From: Kiritimatiellales bacterium
Lineage (GTDB): Bacteria; Verrucomicrobiota; Kiritimatiellia; Kiritimatiellales; Tichowtungiaceae
DNA: 11,164 nt
Assembly (NCBI GenBank): GCA_041656295.1
Contig: JBBADV010000035.1
Location: 1 to 11,164, forward strand
Reading direction: 5' to 3'
Made by a program: the position numbers and the translations under genes
Shown: positions 1 to 6,086 of the stretch, one piece after another
How positions within the stretch are numbered: the stretch's first letter is position 1
Layout: each line of letters opens with the position of its first letter
The notes under the pieces: generated by a model
Told to the model about the DNA's origin: nothing
What the model saw: only the letters and a program-made list of their open reading frames with translations
Databases searched by the model: none

Positions 1-2
1 TC

Positions 3-370
3 TGCACTCAGGTTGTTAAAAACTGTTCTGTAAAGGAGTTACTTCCTATTATACAACAGAAAGTTGATACAGAATCGATCGTATATACCGATGGATTTAA
101 AAGTTACGATGGCCTGGTAAATTTCGGGTATCGGAAGCATTACAGGATTCATCATGGGAAGAATGAATTTGCTGCCGGACGAAATCATATCAACGGTATT
201 GAAAACTTCTGGAGTATTGCCAAGGTTTGGCTTTCAAAATGCAGAGGGATTCACAAATCAACGTTTTATCTCCATCTGAAGAGTGTGAATTCCGATTGAA
301 TTATCGTCACGAAGACCTCTATCAGAAACTCTTACAAATGTTTAGAAAACGACCCATTAACTTGTCTTGA
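3..370 (+). pseudogene. IS1595-family (ISXO2-like) transposase, 3' part, frameshifted
   Basis: This is the C-terminal half of a DDE transposase; the 5' part lies outside the window. Translation from base 3 gives the catalytic-domain signatures 'VYTDGFKSYDGL' and 'HINGIENFWSIAK', typical of the ISXO2-like DDE domain of IS1595-family elements. The reading frame stops at 297-299, but homologues continue 'HLKECEFRFNYR'. That continuation is present one frame over, ending with a stop at 368-370 ('DLYQKLLQMFRKRPI' then NLS). Restoring one G near 278-282 (CTGAAG[G]AGTGTGAA) rejoins both parts, so a single-base deletion appears to have broken the gene. IS1595 transposases are not known to need programmed frameshifting, so I call it a pseudogene. 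The segment is much more AT-rich than the next gene, consistent with acquired DNA. I could not define the right terminal repeat. Confidence 0.8.
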
Positions 371-406
371 ACTTTAATATATCTTGTGTAAAAGTTGTAT
401 AAAACC

Positions 407-411
407 GGAGG
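407..411 (+). promoter_or_regulatory. Ribosome binding site GGAGG for the exported repeat protein
   Basis: A perfect GGAGG lies upstream of two consecutive ATG codons at 415 and 418. The gap is 3 bases to the first ATG and 6 to the second. Normal spacing is about 5-9, so the second ATG is the better start. The preceding 40 bases contain no convincing -35/-10 pair, so the promoter could lie in the IS remnant upstream. Confidence 0.6.
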
Positions 412-417
412 TACATG

Positions 418-2532
418 ATGAAAAAACTGTTCAGCATGTTGTTGGGTTTTTTGGCTACGGCGGCACTGACCGCCGTCATCGGTCTACCGCTGGCCGCACG
501 GGCGGTCACGTTCACGAATGCAACGCACATTGCCGACGGGGAGACGACCTACGAAGGCCAGCCCATAACGGTGGACGGTTGCACGCTCACAGTTGACGGC
601 GCGCACACCTTCACCAACCTCTACCTGGTCAACAACGCGACGCTCACCCACACCGCCGGTGCGGCGGGAATGATGCTGACCGTTTCCGGGACGGTGTGGG
701 TCGCGACAGGCTCGAAGATTGATGTCACCGCCTGCGGAGGCGGTCCGCGGGCGGGAACCACAGGGCGCTCGGGCGGCAGTTATGGCGGACGGGGCGAACC
801 CCATGGCAGAGATACATCCTGCGAGGTCTATGGCGATGCCTTCGCGCCGGCGGAACTGGGGTCGGGGGGACACACGGCCCGCGGCGGCGGAGCCGTGCGG
901 ATCACGGCCGACACGCTCCAGCTCGACGGGCACCTGCGCGCCAACGGCCAGAATAGCGGCACCGATTACAACGGTGGCGGCAGCGGGGGGGCGATCTGGC
1001 TTGAGGTGGGCACACTGCAGGGGGCAGGTTCCATTGAAGCAAATGGCGGCCTGCATTCGTACAATCCCTGGGATTCGGGCGACGGTGGCGGAGGAAGGGT
1101 CGCGGTGTATTACGACGATGCCTCGGGGTTCGACCTCACGGCCATCCAGTGTGCCGCGATCAACGACGGCGCCGGAGCGGGCACTGTTTACCTCAAGGAT
1201 AACGCCGAACCGTTCGGACGGTTGACACTGGACAACCGGGGGTACGTCCACGACGCGGCGCTCCCCACCGCTTTGACGGTGGGATCGAACCGCTTTGACC
1301 GGTTGTCCGTTGCGGGCAAGGCGCGCCTTGCCCTGACTGCAACCGAGCTGATGACGCTGTCCGCCTGTATGGTTTCCAATGCGTATGCGACTTTCAGCGG
1401 GGACGTGGCCGGGCCAGACCTGACCTTGATCAATGGCGACTGGACCCACAGCGGAGATTTCGGATTCAGCAATACGGTCGTTCTGTCGGGCGCGTCGGTT
1501 CTGCGGCATTCCGTCGGCGATTCGAGCGGGCTGTGGATCAAGGCAAAGTCGGTCAACGTGTCCAGCAACTCCTCGATAGATGTCACCGCCTGCGGCGGCG
1601 GTCCGCGGGCGGGAACCACAGGGCGCTCGGGCGGCAGTTATGGTGGACGGGGCGAGCCGTTTTCAGGAGGCACCTCCTGCGCCGTTTACGGCGATGCCTT
1701 TGCGCCGGCGGAACTGGGGTCGGGGGGGCACGCGACAACCCGCGGCGGCGGTGCCGTGCGGATCACGTCCGACACGCTCCAGATAAACGGGACATTGCGC
1801 GCCAACGGCCAAAATGGCGCCGAATACAACGGCGGCGGCAGCGGGGGTTCGATCTGGCTTGAGGTGAGCACACTGCAGGGGGCGGGTTCCATTGAAGCAA
1901 ATGGCGGCGTTCATGGCATAGCTGCCGGCGACGGTGGCGGCGGGAGGGTTGCGGTGTATGCCCGTGACACCGACGGTTTCGCGCCTGCCGCTGTCGAGGC
2001 CAAGTCCGGCGGCGCCGGTGCCGAGTGGGGCACGGTCTTCCTGGGCGTTCCGCGCACGGTGGCGGTGATCTGTACGGGATCGGGCACCTGCGATCCGGCC
2101 GGGCCGGTGGTGATCGCCTACGGCGGCACCAACACCTTCGCCTTCACGCCGCTGCCGGTCTCGCTGGCCACCAACAACACGGAGATCACGCCCGCCGCCA
2201 ACTTCGAGTGGGTCAACACCGGACTTTGGCGCGGCACAACCGCCGATGTGGCGTGGCTGGCGGCTGTCACCGGCCATGACACACTGGAGGCGGGCTTCGC
2301 GGCACTGACGGTGGAGCAGGCCGCGGCGCTGCCCGGCGGCGGCATGGAGGTGGCGGTCAGCGGTCTGGCCGGCTGGCGCTACACGCTCGAGCGGCGCCAG
2401 AGCCTGACCGTGGGCGCGTGGGAGCCGGTGCCGGGACAGGCAAACATCCTGTGCGAGGTGAGCGGGCCGCTGTGGCTGAGCGACACCGAGGTCTTTCCGC
2501 AGGCCTTCTACCGGGTGGTGGCGGCACGGTAA
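418..2532 (+). CDS. Exported glycine-rich repeat protein with duplicated module and FYRV-type C-terminal tail
   Basis: The function is unknown; it is most likely secreted or surface-exposed. Residues are counted from the upstream ATG at 415. Residues 3-30 form a signal peptide: a lysine pair, a long Leu/Ala-rich core and ARA before V31. Two modules, roughly residues 103-239 and 389-522, are nearly identical. Each carries 'GGGPRAGTTGRSGGSYGG', 'GGGAVRIT.DTLQ..G.LRANGQN', 'GGGSGG.IWLEV.TLQGAG' and 'GGGGRVAVY'. This recurring Gly-rich and hydrophobic pattern suggests a beta-helix-like passenger. Around residues 545-590 a different beta-rich segment begins ('CTGSGTCDPAGPVVIAYGG'). The last 60 residues ('GWRYTLERRQSLTVGAWEPV' ... 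'QAFYRVVAAR') resemble C-terminal modules of PVC-group exported proteins. No catalytic motif was seen. The gene is visibly more GC-rich than its neighbours and follows an IS remnant, so horizontal acquisition is possible. ATG 418 is preferred on ribosome-site spacing. Confidence 0.82.
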   Translation: MKKLFSMLLGFLATAALTAVIGLPLAARAVTFTNATHIADGETTYEGQPITVDGCTLTVDGAHTFTNLYLVNNATLTHTAGAAGMMLTVSGTVWVATGSKIDVTACGGGPRAGTTGRSGGSYGGRGEPHGRDTSCEVYGDAFAPAELGSGGHTARGGGAVRITADTLQLDGHLRANGQNSGTDYNGGGSGGAIWLEVGTLQGAGSIEANGGLHSYNPWDSGDGGGGRVAVYYDDASGFDLTAIQCAAINDGAGAGTVYLKDNAEPFGRLTLDNRGYVHDAALPTALTVGSNRFDRLSVAGKARLALTATELMTLSACMVSNAYATFSGDVAGPDLTLINGDWTHSGDFGFSNTVVLSGASVLRHSVGDSSGLWIKAKSVNVSSNSSIDVTACGGGPRAGTTGRSGGSYGGRGEPFSGGTSCAVYGDAFAPAELGSGGHATTRGGGAVRITSDTLQINGTLRANGQNGAEYNGGGSGGSIWLEVSTLQGAGSIEANGGVHGIAAGDGGGGRVAVYARDTDGFAPAAVEAKSGGAGAEWGTVFLGVPRTVAVICTGSGTCDPAGPVVIAYGGTNTFAFTPLPVSLATNNTEITPAANFEWVNTGLWRGTTADVAWLAAVTGHDTLEAGFAALTVEQAAALPGGGMEVAVSGLAGWRYTLERRQSLTVGAWEPVPGQANILCEVSGPLWLSDTEVFPQAFYRVVAAR
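721..1131 (+). repeat. Internal repeat copy 1 in the exported protein gene
   Basis: This copy matches 1579-1980 at a constant offset of 858 bases for its first half, falling out of register later by small in-frame length differences. A run of 47 identical bases (739-785 against 1597-1643) and several other long identical runs show very high nucleotide identity, including at synonymous positions. The variable patches are the residues after 'GRGEP' and the segment between 'ANGG' and 'GDGGGGRVAVY'. Confidence 0.9.
1579..1980 (+). repeat. Internal repeat copy 2 in the exported protein gene
   Basis: Second copy of the module at 721-1131, in the same orientation and frame. Differences from copy 1 are mostly single substitutions (for example A738 against C1596) plus a few codon-sized indels. 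This implies recent tandem duplication or gene conversion. The intervening 1132-1578 segment encodes a non-identical linker with a similar lead-in ('LTHTAG' in copy 1, 'LRHSVG' in copy 2), so the duplicated unit was probably larger than the conserved core. Confidence 0.9.
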
Positions 2533-2590
2533 TGTTGGATTGCTCACACAAATGACACAAAGTTTGAGAAAGGATTTTAACGCAGTGGAG

Positions 2591-2738
2591 ACCGCCGTCC
2601 CCGGCGGGAAGATTAGAGGGCGGCAGGCTCTTGCCGCCGGTTGCGGCGTTGACGGCGCAACACCCTCCAGAGCAGGTACGGAAGCCCTGCGGTCCCGGTG
2701 AATTGGAGCCCGTGGTATATTCCGCCGGGGACGGCGGT
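2591..2738. repeat. Composite palindromic intergenic element (REP/MITE-like)
   Basis: The ends are a perfect 17-bp inverted pair: ACCGCCGTCCCCGGCGG at 2591-2607 and its reverse complement at 2722-2738. Each arm is itself a hairpin (CCGCCG stem, TCCC or GGGA loop). Between them lie a hairpin at 2619-2638 (GGCGGCA stem, GGCTCT loop) and a weaker one at 2640-2660 (GTTGCG/CGCAAC). The hairpin at 2619-2638 shares its core with two hairpins at 4394-4451. Nothing here looks coding. It follows the stop of the upstream gene by about 60 bases, a common place for REP/BIME-type elements; an RNA-level role such as 3'-end protection is possible. Confidence 0.65.
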
Positions 2739-2785
2739 CGTTGGGGGCGGCTGAGTTCCGGCGGTGCCTGCCGGTTTTGCGAAAT

Positions 2786-2878
2786 GATCCGCGATCGGGG
2801 CGTGTGTGTCGCCATCATTTGCATGAGATTCGTATCCGGCGGGCGGCGGAAGAGGCGGGAATTGCTTCGCGCATCACG
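2786..2878 (+). pseudogene. Integron-integrase-like tyrosine recombinase fragment
   Basis: A 31-codon piece reads 'DPRSGRVCRHHLHE' followed by 'IRIRRAAEEAGIASRIT'. This matches the order seen just before the HxxR box in IntI integrases; IntI1 has 'DPRSGVVRRHHMYD...RAVEQAGITKPATPHTLRH'. About six residues expected after HHLHE are missing. The sequence switches at 'ITP' into an IS481-type tail before the HTLRH box, and no catalytic Arg, His or Tyr box remains. I see no recognisable upstream half, although 2700-2785 could hide decayed pieces in other frames. Only a non-functional scrap remains. The identification rests on a short match that I recognise by eye. Confidence 0.55.
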
Positions 2879-2965
2879 CCATACGAATATATCTGCAACA
2901 TCTGGACTTCTGCTCCGCATCGGTTTAAGTTTGATCCGTTTCAGTACACTGCGGGGCTAAACAAC
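2876..2965 (+). pseudogene. C-terminal tail of an IS481-family transposase
   Basis: In the same frame as the integrase scrap, codons from 2876 read 'TPYEYICNIWTSAPHRFKFD' and then 'PFQYTAGLNN'. IS481-family transposases of the type seen at the right end of this window typically end 'TPYE(Y/F)ICK.WT.EP.RF..(D/N)P...GLN'. The usual stop after GLN(T/S) is missing and the frame runs on, so this is a truncated relic. It sits 30 bases before the rarA start, so rarA's original upstream region may have been replaced by this debris. Confidence 0.6.
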
Positions 2966-2994
2966 CAGTCCACTCTTTATGATTTACTGCGGCT

Positions 2995-4317
2995 ATGGAT
3001 CTGTTTGAGAAAAAAACACCGGAAACAGTGCGAACGGTGCCGGGCGGCACGGCGCCGCTGGCAGCGCGGATGCGTCCGCGGACACTGGATGAAATCGCGG
3101 GACAGGATCATATTCTCGGCGCCGGCAAGCTGCTGCGCCGCGCGATTGAGGCCGACCGGATTGCGAGTATTATTCTTTACGGTCCGCCGGGCTGCGGCAA
3201 GACATCGCTCGCCGAAGTGATTGCGCTGACGACGGATTGCCGGTTTGAGCGCACGAGCGGTGTGCTGGCGAATATTGCTATTCTGCGTAAACTGCTTGAT
3301 CAGGCCGCCGGCTGGAAAAAAATTCATCAGCAGGATACGATTTTATTTATTGATGAAATTCACCGGTTTAATAAAGCGCAGCAGGATGTGCTGCTGCCAT
3401 ATGTTGAGAGCGGCGATATCATTCTGATCGGTGCCACAACACACAATCCCTGTTTTTTCATCAATACGCCGCTGAATTCGCGTTCACAGATTTTTCAACT
3501 GAATGCGTTGAGCCAGGAGGCAATAGTTCAGGTTTTGCGCCGGGCGCTGGATGCGCCGGAAGGTTTAAACGGCATGGTGACGGCAGCGGATGACGCGCTG
3601 ATGCATCTCGCAACGGTGTGTGATGGCGATGCGCGCCGGTCATTGAACGCGCTGGAAATCGCGGCGCTGACAACTCCGCCGGACGATGATGGAATCGTGC
3701 GCTTGACGCGTGCCGAAACGGAAGAGTCGGTGCAGAAAAAGGCGGTGTCGTACGATCATGATGAAGATGAGCATTACGATACAATTTCGGCGTTCATTAA
3801 AAGCGTACGCGGATCCGATCCGAACGCTGCAGTTTACTGGCTGGCAAAGATGCTTTACGCCGGTGAGGATCCGCGGTTTATTGCGCGCCGGCTGGTGATA
3901 CTGGCATCGGAAGACGTCGGCAACGCCGATCCGCGCGGGATTTCAGTGGCGGTGGCGGCGATGCACGCAGCGGATTTCGTCGGTATGCCGGAAGCACGGA
4001 TTATTCTGGCACAGGCAGCGACGTATCTGGCGTGTGCGCCGAAAAGTAATGCGGCGTATCTGGCGATTGATGCGGCATTGAAGGATGTTGAGGAAGGCCG
4101 CATGCTGCCGGTTCCCGATCATTTGAAAAATGCGCCGCATCCCGGCAAGGGCGATGTGAAATATAAATACGCGCACGCCGGCAAAGACCATTTTGTTGAT
4201 CAGGAATATGTGCCGACGGATAAAATTTATTACATGCCGACTGATCAGGGGTACGAAGAGATAATCAAAAAACGGATTGCTTACTGGGATTCGCTGCGGA
4301 AGAAGAAAAAGAAATAA
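2995..4317 (+). CDS. rarA: Replication-associated recombination protein A (RarA/MgsA), AAA+ ATPase
   Basis: RarA is a cytoplasmic AAA+ ATPase related to clamp-loader subunits that acts at stalled replication forks with SSB and RecA. The protein is 440 residues, close to the family norm of about 445. It opens with the typical 'PLAARMRPRTLDEIAGQDHI' segment. Walker A is GPPGCGKT at 63-70 and Walker B is ILFIDEIH at 116-123. Sensor 1 is in ATTHNP at 147-152, with a probable arginine finger in NSRS at 161-164. The C-terminal half has the RarA tetramerisation-type signature ('VYWLAKMLYAGEDPRFIARR', 'SEDVGNADP') and ends in a Lys-rich tail. ATG 2995 is the start that fits homologues. No Shine-Dalgarno is visible, but a TATGAT -10-like hexamer lies at 2978-2983, raising the possibility of a near-leaderless transcript. 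It converges with trxA. Confidence 0.95.
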   Translation: MDLFEKKTPETVRTVPGGTAPLAARMRPRTLDEIAGQDHILGAGKLLRRAIEADRIASIILYGPPGCGKTSLAEVIALTTDCRFERTSGVLANIAILRKLLDQAAGWKKIHQQDTILFIDEIHRFNKAQQDVLLPYVESGDIILIGATTHNPCFFINTPLNSRSQIFQLNALSQEAIVQVLRRALDAPEGLNGMVTAADDALMHLATVCDGDARRSLNALEIAALTTPPDDDGIVRLTRAETEESVQKKAVSYDHDEDEHYDTISAFIKSVRGSDPNAAVYWLAKMLYAGEDPRFIARRLVILASEDVGNADPRGISVAVAAMHAADFVGMPEARIILAQAATYLACAPKSNAAYLAIDAALKDVEEGRMLPVPDHLKNAPHPGKGDVKYKYAHAGKDHFVDQEYVPTDKIYYMPTDQGYEEIIKKRIAYWDSLRKKKKK

Positions 4318-4388
4318 ACCGCAGATTACACAGATAAAAATGGATTTTATCGGCCGCAAAAAACACGGAAAAACCGTGAATGAGAAAA

Positions 4389-4456
4389 GGCAGGGCGCGC
4401 AGTCCCTTGCGCGCCGGAAATATTGTTGCGGACGGCAAGAGACTGCCGTCCCTGCC
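4389..4456. repeat. Cloverleaf-like palindromic repeat with two related hairpins
   Basis: Two hairpins sit inside a 5-bp closing stem (GGCAG 4389-4393, CTGCC 4452-4456) with no unpaired base at either junction. Hairpin one is 4394-4415 (GGCGCGCA stem, GTCCCT loop). Hairpin two is 4430-4451 (GGACGGCA stem, AGAGAC loop). On the opposite strand the second has the same core as the first and as 2623-2634: GCAG, then K C Y C, then TTGC. A GTTGCGG follows the hairpin both here (4425-4431) and at 2640-2646. A small hairpin CACGG/CCGTG (4364-4378) precedes the structure. No coding potential is evident. Confidence 0.7.
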
Positions 4457-4462
4457 AGACAG

Positions 4463-4493
4463 AAAAGGCGCGGAAAACTCCGCGCCTTTTTCT
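4463..4493. terminator. Bidirectional intrinsic terminator between rarA and trxA
   Basis: The stem is GGCGCGGA (4467-4474) with TCCGCGCC (4479-4486) and an AAAC tetraloop. It is flanked by AAAA on the left and TTTTTCT on the right, so the stem extends by A-T pairs and gives a U-tract on either strand. It lies about 145 bases after the rarA stop and 22 bases beyond the trxA stop, fitting termination of both converging transcripts. Confidence 0.88.
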
Positions 4494-4514
4494 TTTCGCA
4501 TTTCTGCGCCGGAA

Positions 4515-4826
4515 TTAACTCAACGCTTCAACGAGCGTGGCTTCCTGCTGAACGCCCATAAACTCTCTCACTTTTTCGCCGCCTTTGAAAATAAGAATGG
4601 TTGGAATCGACCGCACGCCGAACTGGGCGGCGAGCGCCGGCGCTTCATCCACATTCACTTTCGCGACAACCGCTTTTCCGGCGACGGCATCCGCTACTTT
4701 TTCAAGGATCGGTTCCTGCATTTTGCATGGGCCGCACCACGTTGCAAAAAAGTCGACCAGCACATTTCCGGCGGCAACCGTTGTATTAAAATTATCCACA
4801 GTAAGAATTTTCACTTTATCCGACAT
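4515..4826 (-). CDS. trxA: Thioredoxin
   Basis: Small cytoplasmic dithiol-disulfide oxidoreductase that reduces protein disulfides and donates electrons to enzymes such as ribonucleotide reductase. The 103 residues match the usual single-domain length. The active site WCGPCK is at residues 30-35 within 'VDFFATWCGPCKMQEPILEK'. Asp25 is the conserved buried acid, and Pro75 in RSIPT is the conserved cis-proline. 'TILIFKGGEKV' forms the last strands. The ATG at 4826-4824 follows AGGAA with about 7 bases spacing. It starts 45 bases after the ychF stop on the same strand, with no terminator seen in the gap, so the two are probably co-transcribed. The bidirectional hairpin at 4463-4493 ends the unit. 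Confidence 0.95.
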   Translation of the reverse strand: MSDKVKILTVDNFNTTVAAGNVLVDFFATWCGPCKMQEPILEKVADAVAGKAVVAKVNVDEAPALAAQFGVRSIPTILIFKGGEKVREFMGVQQEATLVEALS

Positions 4827-4871
4827 GACGTATTCCTTTCTTTATTTTTAAATGTAGCATACGGGCACGGT

Positions 4872-5972
4872 TTATACATTAAAAAGAAACTCAATTATAT
4901 CGCCGTCCTGTACGATATATTCTTTACCTTCGGTGCGCATGACACCTTTCTCACGGCAGGCAGTTTCGTCGCCATACTTCACGTAGTCATCAAACGAAAT
5001 TACCTGTGCGCGAATGAAACCGCGTTCAAAATCGGAATGGATTACGCCGGCGGCCTGCGGCGCCTTCCAGCCGTGATGAATGGTCCACGCGCGCACTTCC
5101 TTCGGGCCGGCAGTGAGATAGCTGATAAGCCCGAGCGTATGATAGCCGGTGCGCGCAATCCGGTCGAGTCCGCTTTCCGTCACACCGTATGCCTTTAAAA
5201 ACCCGGCGGCTTCGGCTTCGTTCATTCCCGCCAGCTCCTCTTCCATTTTCGCGCAGATTTTCACCGTATCCGCACCTTTTAAGTCGGCGTATTTTTTTAC
5301 AGACAGCACGTGATCATTATCCTGAGCCATTCCTGATTCATCAACGTTCGCACAATAAATAATTTTTTTATCTGACAGCAGCGGAACCTCTTTTAAGTGT
5401 ACTTTGATTTCATCGTTGTCCCGCTCCGGAAAACTCACCGCCGGGTTGCCGGCACCGAGATGATCGGCAAGACGTTGTAGCAACGGCAGAGCTGCCGCCG
5501 CTTGTTTATCCGCGCGCGCCAGTTTTTCCACGCGCTGAATTCGCGTTTCCCACGCCTGTATATCAGCAAGGATCAACTCTGTTTCAATGATTTCGATATC
5601 GCGCAGCGGATCGACCGTGCCGTTGACATGCACCACATTTGTATCGTCAAAACAGCGCACTACATGCAGCAGTGCATCCGCTTCGCGTATGTTTGCTAAA
5701 AATTTATTTCCCAGTCCTTCACCGCGGCTCGCACCTTTTACTAAACCGGCAATATCAACAAAATCAACTGTGGCATGAACTGTGCGCTGCGGTTTGCGCA
5801 TTTCTGCCAGTTTATCAATCCGCGCATCCGGCACCGGGACAATTGCTCTGTTCGGTTCAATGGTGCAGAATGGATAATTCGCCGCTTCCGCATTCTGTGC
5901 ACGTGTTAACGCATTAAAAATAGTTGATTTGCCAACGTTCGGCAGTCCCAGAATTCCAATACTCAAACTCAT
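4872..5972 (-). CDS. ychF: Redox-regulated ATPase YchF (Obg-family, OLA1 orthologue)
   Basis: YchF/OLA1 is a translation-factor-class P-loop ATPase that binds ribosomes and is linked to oxidative-stress responses. The 366 residues match the E. coli length (363). G1 is GLPNVGKST at 9-17 and G3 is DIAG at 73-76, followed by 'LVKGASRGEGLGNKFL'. The G4 position reads NVDE at 209-212 instead of NKxD, the change that makes this family prefer ATP. The C-terminal 80 or so residues form the TGS domain ('EVRAWTIHHGWKAPQAAGVI' to 'YIVQDGDIIEFLFNV'). The frame is open 27 codons further upstream, but that extension is unlike the family. ATG 5972 has GGAG 6 bases upstream (5979-5982), so I start there. First gene of a likely ychF-trxA unit, divergent from the cyclo-ligase gene. 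Confidence 0.96.
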   Translation of the reverse strand: MSLSIGILGLPNVGKSTIFNALTRAQNAEAANYPFCTIEPNRAIVPVPDARIDKLAEMRKPQRTVHATVDFVDIAGLVKGASRGEGLGNKFLANIREADALLHVVRCFDDTNVVHVNGTVDPLRDIEIIETELILADIQAWETRIQRVEKLARADKQAAAALPLLQRLADHLGAGNPAVSFPERDNDEIKVHLKEVPLLSDKKIIYCANVDESGMAQDNDHVLSVKKYADLKGADTVKICAKMEEELAGMNEAEAAGFLKAYGVTESGLDRIARTGYHTLGLISYLTAGPKEVRAWTIHHGWKAPQAAGVIHSDFERGFIRAQVISFDDYVKYGDETACREKGVMRTEGKEYIVQDGDIIEFLFNV

Positions 5973-6086
5973 AGAAATCTCCGTAAAAGCCGGGGAACTT
6001 ACCGGTAACGGTGAATAAAAACCATAAAAATATGTCGGCATTCGCTGTTGCATTTTTTAAAGTCGATCTGAAAATTTTATCAGTCT

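Noticed and set aside
484..1509. Long minus-strand open frame opposite the exported protein gene
   Set aside because: GC-rich coding sequence gives long antisense frames. The product is Arg/Pro-rich with no recognisable domain, while the plus frame has a signal peptide, repeats and a ribosome site.
2631..2960. Open plus-strand frame of 109 codons across the palindromic intergenic region
   Set aside because: Its translation is low-complexity Pro/Arg/Gly sequence crossing the hairpins and reads the integrase/IS481 scraps in the wrong frame; no ribosome site.
2592..4456. Possible CRISPR array from recurrent palindromes
   Set aside because: The hairpins are irregularly spaced, occur in both orientations and have no spacer-like unique units or cas genes.
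5973..6053. 27-codon N-terminal extension of ychF
   Set aside because: The extension is unlike YchF proteins, whereas ATG 5972 has GGAG at correct spacing and matches the family N-terminus.
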